Shown here: piece after piece, positions 44,515-54,768 of the stretch
How positions within the stretch are numbered: the stretch's first letter is position 1
Layout: each line of letters starts with the position of its first letter
Source of the DNA: Devosia sp. YIM 151766
GTDB taxonomy: Bacteria; Pseudomonadota; Alphaproteobacteria; Rhizobiales; Devosiaceae
Reading direction: 5' to 3'
DNA length: 64,000 bases
NCBI RefSeq assembly: GCF_030285925.1
Contig: NZ_CP127251.1
Location: 1,116,001 to 1,180,000 of the forward strand
The notes under the pieces: model-generated
What the model saw: only the letters and a program-made list of their open reading frames with translations
The model's database searches: none
Told to the model about the DNA's origin: nothing
Translations under genes and position numbers: made by a program

Positions 44515-45768
44515 ATGCGGTTGAACAGACGTAACTTTATCCGGTCCATGGCTGCTGCCGGGGCCTCTGCGGCCTTCCCGGTCATGGCGCAGGAATCGCT
44601 CACCGACATGTTCTCGCGCAATAGCGTGCTGCGCAGCGCCGATCCGTCGGGCAATACCGCCGCCGCCGCGGCGCTGATCGCCACCAATGAGCCGATCCTG
44701 TCCTATGACACGCTCTACAATCTGCAATTGGCGATTTCCCAATATGAGCCCTTCGTCGCCGCCGGCGGCTGGGAAGAGGTGCCCCAGCGCGCCTTCAAGC
44801 TCAATCTGGGCAAGGCTGACGCCGCCGTGGTCCAGCTCAAGCGGCGCCTGATTTCCTCCGGCGATATGCCGCTGGTCGAATTTGCCAGCGATATGTTCGA
44901 CGCCGATACCGACCGTGCCGTCCGGGTGTTCCAGGCTCGCCATGGCCTGGTCGTCAATGGCTGGGTCGACGAGGCGACCTGGTACGCGCTCAACGTTCCC
45001 GCCGCCACCCGCCTGCAACAGCTCTACCTCAATTATACCCGCGTCCAGCAGATGGCGCCGCAGCTCACCGAGCGCTATGTCGTGGTCAATATCCCCGCCG
45101 CGACCATCGAGGCCGTTGGCGGCTCCATGGTCGAGCAGCGCCACACAGCCGTGGTCGGCCGGGTCGAGCGCGCCACCCCGATCCTGGCCAGCAAGATTCA
45201 CCAGATCAACTTTAACCCTTACTGGCACGTGCCCAAATCGCTGGTCCGGCAGGACCTGACCAAGTACATGCTGGAAAACCCCGACTACCTCGCCGAGCAG
45301 AATATCTTCATCTACGATGGCAGCGGCAATACGATCGATCCGGCGACAATCGACTGGGCCAACATCACCGATGCCCAGGTGAATTACATGTATCGGCAGG
45401 AGCCCGGCGCCGAAAATTCGATGGGCCATTGCAAGATCAATTTCTACAACAAGCACGACGTCTATCTGCACGACACGCCGGGCAAGGCCCTGTTCGGCGA
45501 AAACGCCCGCTTCCATTCCTCCGGCTGCGTCCGCGTCGAAGGCGTCAGCGACCTGGTCACCTGGCTGCTGCGCGACAATGGCGACTGGGATCGCGGCCGG
45601 GTCGATCAGACCTTCGGCTCGCTCCAGCGCCTTGACGTCAGCCTCAAGTCGCAGGTGCCGATCCACACCACCTACATCACCGCCTGGGCCAACAAGCAGG
45701 GCATTGTCAGTTTCCGCGATGACGTCTACCAGTTCGACGAACAGGGCAAGATCACCTTCGAAGGCTGA
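44515..45768 (+). CDS. ldtP: L,D-transpeptidase (LdtP-type, YkuD fold)
   Basis: 417 residues. A twin-arginine-like signal peptide (LNRRNFIRSMAAAGASAAFP, cleavage after VMA) exports it. A peptidoglycan-binding-like region lies at about 150-180 (FDADTDRAVRVFQARHGLVV, NGWVDEATWYALN). The C-terminal YkuD domain has HTAVVGRVERATPILASKIH, HKINFYNKHDVYLHDTP-type NKHDVYLHDTPGKALFG, and the catalytic motif HSSGCVRVEG. It forms 3-3 cross-links in peptidoglycan. Known in related genera as the target of LdtR, encoded just upstream. Confidence 0.92.
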   Translation: MRLNRRNFIRSMAAAGASAAFPVMAQESLTDMFSRNSVLRSADPSGNTAAAAALIATNEPILSYDTLYNLQLAISQYEPFVAAGGWEEVPQRAFKLNLGKADAAVVQLKRRLISSGDMPLVEFASDMFDADTDRAVRVFQARHGLVVNGWVDEATWYALNVPAATRLQQLYLNYTRVQQMAPQLTERYVVVNIPAATIEAVGGSMVEQRHTAVVGRVERATPILASKIHQINFNPYWHVPKSLVRQDLTKYMLENPDYLAEQNIFIYDGSGNTIDPATIDWANITDAQVNYMYRQEPGAENSMGHCKINFYNKHDVYLHDTPGKALFGENARFHSSGCVRVEGVSDLVTWLLRDNGDWDRGRVDQTFGSLQRLDVSLKSQVPIHTTYITAWANKQGIVSFRDDVYQFDEQGKITFEG

Positions 45769-46108
45769 GCGGCATGACCGCAACCTGGGCCGCTGGCTCC
45801 GTCCACATCGCCTCTTTCCCCAATCGGCCCCTTTTCTCCCAGCCCCCTCTCCGAGCGTGAGGCCCTTCGCTCCCTCCCCCTTGAGGGGAGGGCCGGGGAG
45901 GGGGTGCTGCGGTTCCTACACATCCGGTAGCCTCGCTCTCGCTCCGACATCCCCACTATCCCTCCGTTCAAGAGCCTGCGTTTGGAAGCGCGAAAGCGGT
46001 ACCCAAAGGGAGGAAAGCGCAGGGCCAAAAATCCGGCCCTGGCACGCTTTTCGCTCCCATCCCTTCCCGCCCCGGTCATAATCGGCTAGCCTCTTGCGCG
46101 GAGGCCCC
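45769..46108. other. Intergenic region with degenerate family B repeat
   Basis: 340 bp between ldtP and the small DUF6898-like gene. CTCCCTCCCCCTTGAGGGGA followed by GGGCCGGGGAGGGGGTG at about 45871-45907 is a diverged family B hairpin. No convincing gene; the overlapping open frames have no family features or start signals. Confidence 0.55.
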
Positions 46109-46318
46109 ATGACCAAAGGCGCAGTCCTGTTCGAATTCGTCCAGATCGGCCAACAGATGCGCGTCGCCGCCATCGATGAGGCGACTGGCACCGAAGTCAT
46201 CGTCATCGCCCCCGTCAACGCCGCCCGCAGCCATATGCAGCGGCTCGCCCTCGCCAAGCTTCAGCGCAAGCTCAACCGCCCCGCGCCCCCCTCGCCGCCA
46301 GGCCCGAAATACGCCTGA
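46109..46318 (+). CDS. Small conserved protein (DUF6898-like)
   Basis: 69 residues from ATG 46109 with GGAGG five bases upstream. The sequence MTKGAVLFEFVQIGQQMRVA, AIDEATGTEVIVIAP, then a basic helix HMQRLALAKLQRKL, is what I recall for the Hyphomicrobiales family DUF6898; the name is from memory and less certain than the gene itself. A strand-strand-helix fold of unknown role. It lies upstream of glyA but 340 bp away. Confidence 0.68.
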   Translation: MTKGAVLFEFVQIGQQMRVAAIDEATGTEVIVIAPVNAARSHMQRLALAKLQRKLNRPAPPSPPGPKYA

Positions 46319-46662
46319 TCCTCCAATTTCGTCGACGTCACCCCCGCGAGGAGCGGGGCTGCCGTTTCCACGCCGGGGCATGGCCTGCGGCTTCCCATGA
46401 ATACGGCCCCCCAATCCACCCCCCCCCCTTTCCCTCCGCGCCATTCTGCGCCATAACAGGCCCGTTCGCGCGACTGGCGAGAAAAGATGGGGAACCATCG
46501 GGGAACGCGAACCTTGTAGAGCCGCTCGCCTGGGCACCCATCCGCAATTCAGGGGAGCCCCATGAAATCAGTTCACTCCGCCCGGCCTTGGAATCGCGCT
46601 TCGCGCCGTGATAAGAGCGCCGTCATGCCCATCCGTTTCGTCTCTTGCGAGGTCATTGTCCC
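46319..46662. other. Intergenic region upstream of glyA
   Basis: 344 bp with no credible gene. It contains a run of about ten C residues near 46419-46429, and the glyA promoter is presumably in its second half. I found no glycine or SAH riboswitch pattern. Confidence 0.5.
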
Positions 46663-47964
46663 ATGAGCGCCGCAACCTCCCCCTCGCTCTTTCCGCAATT
46701 TTTCTCCAATTCCCTTGCCCAGACCGATCCCGAGATCGCCGAGGCCATCGACCTCGAACTCGGCCGCCAGCAGCATGAAATCGAGCTGATCGCCTCGGAG
46801 AACATCGTCTCCCGCGCCGTCTTGGAAGCGCAGGGCTCGATCATGACCAACAAATATGCCGAGGGTTATCCGGGCAAGCGCTATTATGGCGGCTGCCAAT
46901 ATGTGGACATTGCCGAAAACCTCGCCATCGAACGCGCCAAGCAGCTTTTCGGCGCCGGTTTCGCCAATGTGCAGCCCAATTCCGGCTCGCAGATGAACCA
47001 GGCCGTTTTCCTGGCGCTGCTCCAGCCCGGCGACACCTTCATGGGGCTCGATCTCAATTCCGGCGGTCACCTGACCCACGGCTCGCCAGTCAACATGTCC
47101 GGCAAGTGGTTCAATGTCGTCTCCTATGGCGTTCGCCAGGACGATCACCTGCTCGATATGGACGAGGTCGAGCGCCTGGCGCAGGAGCACAAGCCCAAGC
47201 TGATCCTGGCCGGGGGAACGGCCTATTCCCGCCTGTGGGACTGGAAGCGCTTCCGCGAGATCGCCGATTCCATCGGCGCCTATCTCATGGTCGACATGGC
47301 CCATATTGCCGGCCTGGTCGCTGGCGGCGTACATCCCTCGCCGGTGCCCCACGCCCATGTCACCACCACCACCACCCATAAAAGCCTGCGCGGCCCCCGC
47401 GGCGGCATGATCCTCACCAATGACGAGGCCATCGCCAAGAAGATCAATTCGGCGGTTTTCCCCGGTCTCCAGGGCGGCCCGCTCATGCATGTCATCGCCG
47501 CCAAGGCCGTGGCCTTCAAGGAAGCCTTGCAGCCCGAGTTCAAGGCCTATGCCCGCCAGGTCGTCGACAATGCCCGCGCCCTGGCTGAAACCCTCAAATC
47601 GCAGGGTCTCGCCGTTATCTCGGGCGGCACCGACAACCATTTGATGCTGGTCGACCTCCGCCCCAAAAACGCCACCGGCAAGCGCGCCGAGCAGGGCCTG
47701 GGCCGCGCCTTCATCACCTGTAACAAGAACGGCATTCCCTTCGATCCGGAAAAGCCCTTCGTCACCTCCGGCATTCGCCTCGGCACCCCCGCCGGCACCA
47801 CGCGCGGCTTCGGCGTCGCCGAATTCCAGGAGATCGGTGCGCTGATCGTGGAAGTGCTGGACGGCCTGCGCGAGGCCAATTCCGACGAAGGTAACGCTGT
47901 GGTTGAAGCCGCCGTGCGCGAAAAGGTGAAGGCGCTGACCGCGCGCTTCCCCATCTATGGGTGA
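46663..47964 (+). CDS. glyA: Serine hydroxymethyltransferase
   Basis: 433 residues from ATG 46663 (GAGG ten bases upstream). PLP enzyme that interconverts serine and glycine with tetrahydrofolate, the main source of C1 units. It shows [54 protein letters not shown], and the PLP Lys in [18 protein letters not shown]. Full length. It begins the glyA-nrdR-ribH-nusB gene row usual in Rhizobiales. Confidence 0.96.
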   Translation: MSAATSPSLFPQFFSNSLAQTDPEIAEAIDLELGRQQHEIELIASENIVSRAVLEAQGSIMTNKYAEGYPGKRYYGGCQYVDIAENLAIERAKQLFGAGFANVQPNSGSQMNQAVFLALLQPGDTFMGLDLNSGGHLTHGSPVNMSGKWFNVVSYGVRQDDHLLDMDEVERLAQEHKPKLILAGGTAYSRLWDWKRFREIADSIGAYLMVDMAHIAGLVAGGVHPSPVPHAHVTTTTTHKSLRGPRGGMILTNDEAIAKKINSAVFPGLQGGPLMHVIAAKAVAFKEALQPEFKAYARQVVDNARALAETLKSQGLAVISGGTDNHLMLVDLRPKNATGKRAEQGLGRAFITCNKNGIPFDPEKPFVTSGIRLGTPAGTTRGFGVAEFQEIGALIVEVLDGLREANSDEGNAVVEAAVREKVKALTARFPIYG

Positions 47965-48027
47965 ACTGGCGGCCATGAGGGCGTGTTCCGCGTGAACGCG
48001 CCCGGCCATCACCACCACCGGGTCATT

Positions 48028-48045
48028 CCCGCGAAAGCGGGTTTC
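48028..48045. repeat. Short hairpin CCCGC-GAAA-GCGGG after glyA
   Basis: CCCGC, loop GAAA, GCGGG, then TTTC. It resembles the widespread CATTCCCGCGAAAGCGGG intergenic repeat. It might serve as a weak terminator between glyA and nrdR. Confidence 0.6.
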
Positions 48046-48080
48046 AACCCGATAACGCCGCTTAAAGAGGGCTTTTTCTG

Positions 48081-48560
48081 ATGCGCTGCCCCTATTGCGG
48101 CAATGACGACACCCAGGTGAAGGATAGCCGCCCGACCGAAGATTCGGGCGCTATCCGCCGCCGCCGCGTGTGCAATGCCTGCGGCGGCCGTTTCACCACT
48201 TTCGAGCGTGTGCAATTGCGCGACCTCACCGTGGTGAAAAAGACCGGTCGCAAGGTCCCCTTCGATCGGGAAAAGCTGGCCCGCTCGGTCAATACCGCCT
48301 TGCGCAAGCGTTCGGTCGATCCCGAACGCGTCGAGCGCATGATTTCCGGCATTGTCAGGCAGTTGGAAAGCCTGGGAGACGTGGAAGTCACCTCCGACCA
48401 GATCGGCGAATATGTCATGGAAGGGCTCAAGGGGCTCGATGACGTCGCCTTCGTCCGTTTTGCCAGCGTTTACAAGAACTTCTCCGCCGCCGACGATTTT
48501 CGTTCCTTCCTCGCCGAACTGGCGGAGGATCAGCGGGACATAAAGGGCGAGGACGATTGA
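48081..48560 (+). CDS. nrdR: Transcriptional repressor NrdR
   Basis: 159 residues. The N-terminal zinc ribbon has [20 protein letters not shown] and [14 protein letters not shown] with the four Cys. An ATP-cone follows ([20 protein letters not shown], then [20 protein letters not shown]). It binds ATP or dATP and represses ribonucleotide reductase genes. Those genes are not in the window. Placement with ribH and nusB is the common arrangement. Confidence 0.97.
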   Translation: MRCPYCGNDDTQVKDSRPTEDSGAIRRRRVCNACGGRFTTFERVQLRDLTVVKKTGRKVPFDREKLARSVNTALRKRSVDPERVERMISGIVRQLESLGDVEVTSDQIGEYVMEGLKGLDDVAFVRFASVYKNFSAADDFRSFLAELAEDQRDIKGEDD

Positions 48561-48675
48561 TCCCCGCGCCGGCTCCTTTGGAAGCATTCATTCATCGCGG
48601 CCGCAGCCTTTGCTGCCGCCTCGCGCCGATATGGGTTATGATCGCGCCAATCGCTTCGGTTGACGGAGATTGACC

Positions 48676-49146
48676 ATGGATTCCTACGGTGTGCGTTTCC
48701 CGGTGCCCGAGGGCGCGGGCAGGGGGCTGCATTTCCTCATTGTCGAGGGCAGGGCCTATCCCGATATCGCCGATGAGATGAAGCGTGGCGCCATCGCCGC
48801 GCTCGAAACCGCCGGCGCCAGTCATGAAATCATCGCCGTGCCGGGCGCGATGGAAGTGCCCGTCGCCATCGCCATGGCGCTCGAAACCGACAATTATGAC
48901 GGTTTCGTCGCCCTGGGCTGCGTCATTCGCGGCCAGACCAACCATTATGTCGGCGTCGCCAGCCAAAGCATCCGCGCTTTGGCGGAACTGGCCGTGGTCG
49001 ATGCGCTGCCCCTCGGCATCGGCATTCTCACCGTCGACAACGAGGCCCAGGCATTGATCCGGGCCAATGTAAACGGGCAGGACCGGGGAGGAGACGCCGC
49101 GCGCGCCGCCCTTGTCCTGGCCGGCATAAAAGCGAAGCTCACTTGA
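48676..49146 (+). CDS. ribH: 6,7-dimethyl-8-ribityllumazine synthase
   Basis: 156 residues from ATG 48676 with ACGGAG seven bases upstream. Makes the lumazine precursor of riboflavin. It shows HFLIVEGRAYPDIADEMKRG, the substrate loop VPGAMEVPVAIAMAL, and VALGCVIRGQTNHYVGVASQ with the conserved His, then PLGIGILTVDNEAQAL. ribE and ribAB are not present here, so it depends on genes elsewhere. Probably co-transcribed with nrdR and nusB. Confidence 0.92.
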   Translation: MDSYGVRFPVPEGAGRGLHFLIVEGRAYPDIADEMKRGAIAALETAGASHEIIAVPGAMEVPVAIAMALETDNYDGFVALGCVIRGQTNHYVGVASQSIRALAELAVVDALPLGIGILTVDNEAQALIRANVNGQDRGGDAARAALVLAGIKAKLT

Positions 49147-49183
49147 GCGCTTTTTGGTAAAGCGCGACTATAACAGGCCCCAG

Positions 49184-49669
49184 ATGACTGAATATCCGAA
49201 ACGCGACACCATCACTCCCCGCGCCGCCAATCAGCGCGGCGCCGCGCGCCTCGCCGCCGTGCAGGCGCTCTATCAGATGGATGTGGGCCGCGCTTCCCTC
49301 GAAGACACGCTGGCCCAGTTCGGTGCCTTCCATCTCGGCCGCGAGATCGAGGGCGAGCAATATCTGCCCGCCGACGCCGATTTCTTCCGCCAGATCGTCA
49401 CCGGCGTCGCCAAGCACCAATTGCAGATCGATCCTTCCGTCGACAAGGCCCTGGCCGAAGGCTGGCCCATCGAGCGCGTCGATGCCACGCTCCGCGCTAT
49501 CCTGCGCGCCGCCGCCTTCGAATTGCTGCGCCGCAAGGACATCCCCGCCCGGGTCGTCATCTCCGAATATGTCGACGTCGCCCGCGCCTTCTACGAAGAC
49601 GACGCCTCCGGCCTCGTCAACGGCGCCCTCGACGCCATCGCCCGCAGCGCTGGTATCGACCTGGCCTGA
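49184..49669 (+). CDS. nusB: Transcription antitermination protein NusB
   Basis: 161 residues from ATG 49184. All-helical NusB fold: NQRGAARLAAVQALYQMDVG, FFRQIVTGVAKHQLQIDPSV, AEGWPIERVDATLRAILRAA and the conserved DIPARVVISEYVDVARAFYE, DDASGLVNGALDAIAR. Acts with NusE in rRNA antitermination. It begins 37 bp after ribH and is followed by a strong bidirectional terminator. Confidence 0.96.
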   Translation: MTEYPKRDTITPRAANQRGAARLAAVQALYQMDVGRASLEDTLAQFGAFHLGREIEGEQYLPADADFFRQIVTGVAKHQLQIDPSVDKALAEGWPIERVDATLRAILRAAAFELLRRKDIPARVVISEYVDVARAFYEDDASGLVNGALDAIARSAGIDLA

Positions 49670-49752
49670 AACGGTCCGGTCTCTTCCAATTGCCAGCAGC
49701 GCCAGCGGCTCCTTCTCTCCCCCCTCAAGGGAAGGGGGTCAAAGGAGTCAAA

Positions 49753-49779
49753 AAAGCCCCGGCACTCGGCCGGGGCTTT
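49753..49779. terminator. Bidirectional Rho-independent terminator between nusB and bamE
   Basis: AAAGCCCCGGC (49753-49763), loop ACTCG, GCCGGGGCTTT (49769-49779). On the + strand the tail is TTTGAATTCT; on the - strand the stem is followed by TTTTTTGAC. It serves the convergent nusB and bamE genes. Confidence 0.92.
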
Positions 49780-49802
49780 GAATTCTGTAACTTGCGATCC
49801 GA

Positions 49803-50240
49803 TCAGAACGATTCGAGGATCGACTCGATGAAGGTCTTGTCCTGGCCGAAGGATGGCGTGCGGCGCGTTTCGACATTGATCGGGCGGCCGTCCTCGAGCG
49901 AATAGACCGCCCGCTCGGTCACCTTTTTGTTCTTGTCGAAATACACTGCCAGCACCGTGCGTTCCTGGATCATGGTCAGGCCGAACGCCGTCTGGTTCAC
50001 CTTGGTCTCGACGTAATACCAGGCGGTCTGGTCGCCGAACGTATTGGTCGATTGCGGCGAGCCGAGCACCATCTGCACCAATTGCTGGCTCTGGCCGGGG
50101 CGGATCTGCTGCAAGGCGGATGCGGGAATTTCATAGCCCTGGGTGCGCTTGGAGACGAGCGACGTGCTGCTGGTGCAGCCGGCGAGCGCAATTGCCAGGA
50201 CAGCAGCGGCGACGGAGGCTTTGGCAAGACGCAGGGGCAT
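49803..50240 (-). CDS. bamE: Outer-membrane assembly lipoprotein BamE (SmpA/OmlA)
   Basis: 145 residues. The lipoprotein signal peptide ends AIALAGC (Cys22). The mature part has QGYEIPASALQQIRPGQSQQ, LVQMVLGSPQSTNTFGDQTA, WYYVETK and VYFDKNKKVTERAVYSLEDG, the SmpA/OmlA fold. Part of the BAM complex that inserts porins such as the one at 22.5 kb. Divergent from the cytochrome bc1 chaperone gene with about 165 bp of promoter space. Confidence 0.93.
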   Translation of the reverse strand: MPLRLAKASVAAAVLAIALAGCTSSTSLVSKRTQGYEIPASALQQIRPGQSQQLVQMVLGSPQSTNTFGDQTAWYYVETKVNQTAFGLTMIQERTVLAVYFDKNKKVTERAVYSLEDGRPINVETRRTPSFGQDKTFIESILESF

Positions 50241-50406
50241 GAATTTGACTTTCCCGATGGCTCTCGACTATAGGCGTGACAACAAGGCGCGGGCCCATTG
50301 CTCGCCGGAATGTGTAGCGGTCAACTGAGCCGTCTGGCAAGCTGGCATTGATCCGGCATCCAATTCCGACCGTGTTTGACCGATACCGACGCTGAGTGCA
50401 ATCCCC

Positions 50407-50934
50407 ATGATATTGTCTTTGTTTCGCAAGAACAGTGCCACAGAGCCGGTTTATGCCGTCTATAATTCCATTGTGGCGCAATCCCGGCAGCCGGTGTTTT
50501 ATGCGGATTGGGGCGTCCCGGACACGGTGACCGGCCGCTTCGACATGATCAGCCTGCATATGGCGCTGTTATTCCGCCGCCTGCGGCAGGAGCCGGGCGG
50601 CGCCAAGCAATTCAGCCAGGCGGTGTTCGACTTGTTCTTTAAGGACATGGACCGCTCGCTGCGCGAAATGGGCGCGGGAGACATGGGCGTCCCCAAGAAG
50701 ATCCAGAAAATGGGCAATATCTTCTTCGGCCTGCTCGCCGCCCTCAACGAGGCGCTGGACCGCGGCGATCCCGAGGCCCTCGCAACCGTCATCTCCCGCA
50801 ATATTTTCGACGGCGCCGACAGCCCCGATGTCCGGGCTTTGGCGGCCTATGTGCTGGAGCATGACGCGGCGCTCGCCGCCCAGCCGGCGCAAGCCATCAT
50901 GGGCGGGAATGTCCATTTCGAGGCCGTCGCGTGA
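50407..50934 (+). CDS. Ubiquinol-cytochrome c chaperone (CBP3-like)
   Basis: 175 residues of the UbiCC_chap family: YAVYNSIVAQSRQPVFYADW, GVPDTVTGRFDMISLHMALL, FSQAVFDLFFKDMDRSLREM and GAGDMGVPKKIQKMGNIFFG. Homologous to mitochondrial Cbp3, which helps cytochrome b assembly of the bc1 complex. Its stop overlaps the GTG of the YceD gene by four bases, the usual arrangement after bamE in this order. Confidence 0.92.
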   Translation: MILSLFRKNSATEPVYAVYNSIVAQSRQPVFYADWGVPDTVTGRFDMISLHMALLFRRLRQEPGGAKQFSQAVFDLFFKDMDRSLREMGAGDMGVPKKIQKMGNIFFGLLAALNEALDRGDPEALATVISRNIFDGADSPDVRALAAYVLEHDAALAAQPAQAIMGGNVHFEAVA

Positions 50935-51476
50935 GCCGCGCCGAGCCGCCGATTTTCGATGCCGTCGTGCGCATCGACAAGCTCCCCGCCGGCGGCCGTT
51001 CCGTCGATGTCGACGCCGATGCCGATAGCCGCGCCGCCATTGCCGCCGCGCTGAACATCCTTGCGGTCGACCGCTTCACGGCACGGCTCACCATCGTTCC
51101 CCTGCGCGGCGGCCTGCGCGCCCAGGGCCATCTCGATGCCGAAATCGCCCAGGCCTCGGTGGTCAGCTTCGAACCGGTGCCCGCGACCATTTCCGAGCCC
51201 ATAGACCGCATCTTCCTGCCGGCGCCGCGCGACAACCCGGCGCCGGGCAGCGAGAGCTTCATCGACCTTGAAGATGACGATTTTCCCGATCATATCGATG
51301 GCCCGGAGGTTGACCTCAGCGCCCTGCTGCTGGAAACCCTCGCCCTGGCGCTCGATCCCTATCCCCGCAAGGACAGCGAGTCGCTGGACAGTCTGGGCCT
51401 GGTCCGGGACCAGCCGGATGCGGGGCCCTTCGCCAAGCTGGCCGGGCTCAAGCGCAATGATGGCGAAACCGACTGA
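50931..51476 (+). CDS. yceD: YceD-family (DUF177) protein
   Basis: 181 residues from GTG 50931. DUF177 proteins bind or affect 23S rRNA precursor processing and usually precede rpmF or plsX. It shows VDRFTARLTIVPLRGGLRAQ, GHLDAEIAQASVVSFEPVPA, DLEDDDFPDHIDGPEVDLSA and the C-terminal LALALDPYPRKDSESLD. rpmF is not between yceD and plsX here, as is common in Hyphomicrobiales. Confidence 0.9.
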   Translation: MSRAEPPIFDAVVRIDKLPAGGRSVDVDADADSRAAIAAALNILAVDRFTARLTIVPLRGGLRAQGHLDAEIAQASVVSFEPVPATISEPIDRIFLPAPRDNPAPGSESFIDLEDDDFPDHIDGPEVDLSALLLETLALALDPYPRKDSESLDSLGLVRDQPDAGPFAKLAGLKRNDGETD

Positions 51477-51552
51477 CGCTACGGGGCTTGCACCGACTCG
51501 ATGATGGGATATGTTTGCTGGTCTGCCCTGAGGGGCCGAAAAACGGGCTGAA

Positions 51553-52623
51553 ATGACCGATTCAATAACGATTTCCGTGGATGCCATGGGTGGCGACAAC
51601 GCTCCCCGCGCCGTGATCCACGGGGCCCATATGGCCCTCAAGGAGCGCAAGAACACGCGTTTCATCTTTCATGGCATCGCGGGCGCGATCGAGCCATTGC
51701 TGGAAGAATTTCCGGCGCTCAAGCCCGTCTCCCAGATTCGCCATTGCGAGACCGTCATCGCCATGGACGAAAAGCCCAGCCAGGCCCTGCGCAAGGGCAA
51801 GGGCACGTCCTCGATGTGGATGGCGATCGAGGCGGTGAAGAACCGGGAGGCCGATGTCGCCATTTCCGGCGGCAATACCGGCGCCCTCATGGCCATGGCC
51901 ACTTTCTGCCTGCGCCCGATGGATGGCATTTCCCGTCCCGGCATCGCCGCCATCTGGCCCACCCAGCGCTCGGATATCATCGTCCTCGACATGGGCGCCA
52001 CCATCGGCGCCGATTCGCAGCAGCTCGTCGATTACGCCATTCTCGGCTCGGCGCTGGCCCGCTCGCTCTTCGACTCCGATTCGCCTTCGGTCGGCCTGCT
52101 CAATGTCGGCACCGAGGAGGTGAAGGGCCTCGAATCGATCAAGGAGGCCGGCCGCATTCTCTCCCAGGCCAGCGGCTCCGGCTTCACCTATCACGGCTTT
52201 GTCGAAGGCGACGATATCGGCAAGGGCACCGTCGATGTGGTCGTCACCGAAGGTTTCGTCGGCAATATCGCCCTCAAGACCGCCGAGGGCACCGCCAGGC
52301 AGGTGAGCTCCTATCTTCGCAGTGCCCTCAAGGCCAATCTGATGAGCCGCATCGGCGCGCTGTTCGCCGCCTCCGCCCTCAACGCCCTGCGCCGCAAGAT
52401 GGACCCGCGCACCGTCAATGGCGGCGTGTTCATGGGCCTTAACGGCATCGTCATCAAATCCCATGGCGGCACCGACGAGATCGGCTACAAGAGCGCCCTG
52501 GGCCTGGCCTACGAAATGGCTCGCAGCCGGCTGATCGACAAGGTCGGCGATACAATGCAACGCTTCCCCATTCACAAGGCGGGCTCGCAAGAGCCTTCCG
52601 ATACCGAGGCCAATTCGGCGTGA
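51553..52623 (+). CDS. plsX: Phosphate acyltransferase PlsX
   Basis: 356 residues. Converts acyl-ACP to acyl-phosphate for phospholipid synthesis. It shows [80 protein letters not shown] and [20 protein letters not shown]. Overlaps fabH by four bases (GTGA), linking lipid initiation steps. Confidence 0.97.
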   Translation: MTDSITISVDAMGGDNAPRAVIHGAHMALKERKNTRFIFHGIAGAIEPLLEEFPALKPVSQIRHCETVIAMDEKPSQALRKGKGTSSMWMAIEAVKNREADVAISGGNTGALMAMATFCLRPMDGISRPGIAAIWPTQRSDIIVLDMGATIGADSQQLVDYAILGSALARSLFDSDSPSVGLLNVGTEEVKGLESIKEAGRILSQASGSGFTYHGFVEGDDIGKGTVDVVVTEGFVGNIALKTAEGTARQVSSYLRSALKANLMSRIGALFAASALNALRRKMDPRTVNGGVFMGLNGIVIKSHGGTDEIGYKSALGLAYEMARSRLIDKVGDTMQRFPIHKAGSQEPSDTEANSA

Positions 52624-53597
52624 CCACCATCCGCTCCGTTATCAAAGGTGTCGGCAGCTATTTGCCGGCCACGATCCTCAGCAACGAAGACCTGGCCAAA
52701 ACCGTCGACACCTCCGACGAATGGATTCAGCAGCGCGTCGGCATCAGGCAGCGCCACATCGCCGCCGAGGGCGAATTCACGTCCGACCTCGCCGTCGCCG
52801 CCGCCCGCGCCGCTCTCGACGATGCCGGCCTCGGCGTCGCCGATATCGACCTGGTCATCGTCGCCACCACCACGCCGGATTACACCTTTCCATCGGCTGC
52901 CGCCCTGGTGCAGATGAAGCTGGACATGCATCACGGCTTCGCCTTCGACATTCAGGCGGTGTGCTCCGGCTTCGTCTATGCCGTCACCACCGCCGACACC
53001 TATATCAAGAGCGGCCTGGCCCGCCGGGTGCTGGTCATCGGCGCCGAGACCTTTTCCCGCCTGCTCGACTGGACCGACCGCACCACTTGCGTGCTGTTCG
53101 GCGACGGCGCTGGCGCCGTCGTCATCGAGCGGCTCGAACTGGCCGAGGGCGAGCCCGAGCGCGGTGTCCTCTCATCGGCCCTGCGGTCCGATGGCCGCCA
53201 TTGGGACAAGCTCTATGTCGATGGCGGTCCCTCCACCACCGGCACCACCGGCCATGTCCGGATGCAGGGCGCGGAAGTGTTCCGCCATGCCGTCGGCAAG
53301 ATCACCGACGTGGTCTATGCCAGCCTGGAGCAGGCCGGCTATTCGGTGGACGATCTCGACTGGTTCGTGCCGCATCAGGCCAATAAGCGCATTATCGACG
53401 GGGCCGGCGCCAAGCTCGGCCTGCCGCCCGAAAAGGTCGTGGTCACGGTCGATGTCCATGCCAATACCTCCGCCGCCTCGATACCGCTGGCGCTCAGCGC
53501 CGCGACGGCGGATGGCCGCATCAAACCCGGCGATCTGGTCATGCTCGAAGCCATGGGCGGCGGCTTTACCTGGGGCGCGTGCCTCATTCGCTGGTAA
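52620..53597 (+). CDS. fabH: 3-oxoacyl-ACP synthase III (FabH)
   Basis: 325 residues from GTG 52620. Starts fatty-acid elongation by condensing acetyl-CoA with malonyl-ACP. The catalytic triad is visible: Cys in [20 protein letters not shown], His in [16 protein letters not shown], and Asn in [18 protein letters not shown]-terminal [20 protein letters not shown] and C-terminal [13 protein letters not shown] are also typical. Confidence 0.97.
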   Translation: MTTIRSVIKGVGSYLPATILSNEDLAKTVDTSDEWIQQRVGIRQRHIAAEGEFTSDLAVAAARAALDDAGLGVADIDLVIVATTTPDYTFPSAAALVQMKLDMHHGFAFDIQAVCSGFVYAVTTADTYIKSGLARRVLVIGAETFSRLLDWTDRTTCVLFGDGAGAVVIERLELAEGEPERGVLSSALRSDGRHWDKLYVDGGPSTTGTTGHVRMQGAEVFRHAVGKITDVVYASLEQAGYSVDDLDWFVPHQANKRIIDGAGAKLGLPPEKVVVTVDVHANTSAASIPLALSAATADGRIKPGDLVMLEAMGGGFTWGACLIRW

Positions 53598-53793
53598 GGC
53601 TCTCCTGCACATTGACCTCAAGCGTTTCAAGGCGTTAGTGTCTTTGCTGGGTTGAGGAACCCGGCGTCGCGGTAATCGCCGCAGAGCCAAGGCGGCGCCG
53701 TTCTGGGAAAGAATTTCCCTATCATCAGGTAAGGCACGGATGCGTGTCCTTGCCGGGCAGGGCAAGCTTGACCATGGCAAAACGGGGGTGCGA

Positions 53794-54105
53794 ATGACGC
53801 AGAAAACGGTAACGCGGGCCGATCTGGCGGAGGCGGTTTATGGTTCGGTTGGCCTGTCGCGGACCGAATCGGCTGAATTGGTCGAGCGGGTGCTGGAACT
53901 GATTTCCGACGCCTTGGTGGAGGGCGCCAATGTGAAGCTCTCCTCTTTCGGTTCCTTCCAGGTCCGCTCCAAGAACGAGCGCATCGGGCGCAATCCCAAG
54001 ACCGGCGAGGAAGTGCCGATCCTGCCCCGGCAGGTTCTTGTGTTCAAACCCTCCAATGTGTTGAAGTCCAAGATTAACAAGTCTATGGTCGGCGCTGGAA
54101 AGTAA
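53794..54105 (+). CDS. ihfA: Integration host factor alpha subunit
   Basis: 103 residues from ATG 53794. DNA-bending HU/IHF fold: [71 protein letters not shown] and [18 protein letters not shown]. The DNA-intercalating Pro in RNPKTGE is present. The 195 bp before it holds its promoter; a 7-bp dyad CTGGAAA/TTTCCAG spans its stop codon. Confidence 0.95.
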   Translation: MTQKTVTRADLAEAVYGSVGLSRTESAELVERVLELISDALVEGANVKLSSFGSFQVRSKNERIGRNPKTGEEVPILPRQVLVFKPSNVLKSKINKSMVGAGK

Positions 54106-54222
54106 GGCTTTCCAGCCAAGGCATCGGGCCTGGAAAGTGCCCGGCTTTGTGGGCGAAGCCGATGCGCAAACAACCGGACGCGCGACCCTGGGATCGTCTG
54201 GCGTTCGGGGGGAGACCGTGGT

Positions 54223-54678
54223 TTGGAGAAATCGCCGGACGCCTTCCGCACCATTTCGGAAGCCGCTGAGGAGCTCGATCTTCCTCAGCACGTTCTGCGT
54301 TTCTGGGAAACCCGCTTCGCCAATATCAAGCCGCTGAAACGCGGCGGCGGCCGTCGCTATTATCGGCCCGAAGACGTGATGCTGCTGCGCGGCATCCGCC
54401 ACCTGCTCTACGATCAGGGTTTCACCATCAAGGGCGTCCAGCGCATCCTCAAGGATCAGGGCGCGCGCTATGTCATCGCCGTGGGCGAGGGCAAGGGGCT
54501 GGATGAAATCCTGCCCATGATCGAAGAGGCCGAGGCCGCCAGCGACGAAGCCGAACTCGAAGAAGCCGCCTTGCTCGCCAGCCCCGCCCTCGACCAGGAA
54601 GCGCGCGACAAGCTCTCCGACGTCCTGCGCGAACTGCTCGAATGCAAGCGCCTGCTGGAACGTGCCCGCGAGCATTGA
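54223..54678 (+). CDS. MerR-family transcriptional regulator
   Basis: 151 residues from TTG 54223 with GGGGGGAG about nine bases upstream. Winged-helix MerR domain: [60 protein letters not shown] and [16 protein letters not shown]. An acidic segment and a short coiled-coil C-terminus follow ([16 protein letters not shown]). It lies downstream of ihfA in most Rhizobiales. Effector unknown; no metal-binding Cys pair. Confidence 0.92.
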   Translation: MEKSPDAFRTISEAAEELDLPQHVLRFWETRFANIKPLKRGGGRRYYRPEDVMLLRGIRHLLYDQGFTIKGVQRILKDQGARYVIAVGEGKGLDEILPMIEEAEAASDEAELEEAALLASPALDQEARDKLSDVLRELLECKRLLERAREH

Positions 54679-54768
54679 GCCTGGCCGCGACCGCGTTTTT
54701 ACCCCTTCCCGCCCGTCGAAACATCCGCCGCCAAACAACCCTGGGCCGAGCGCAGCCATGGTTCTATC

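Noticed and set aside
46319..46662. Possible glycine or SAH riboswitch upstream of glyA
   Set aside because: No tandem aptamer or conserved core could be recognised; the region is C-rich and featureless.
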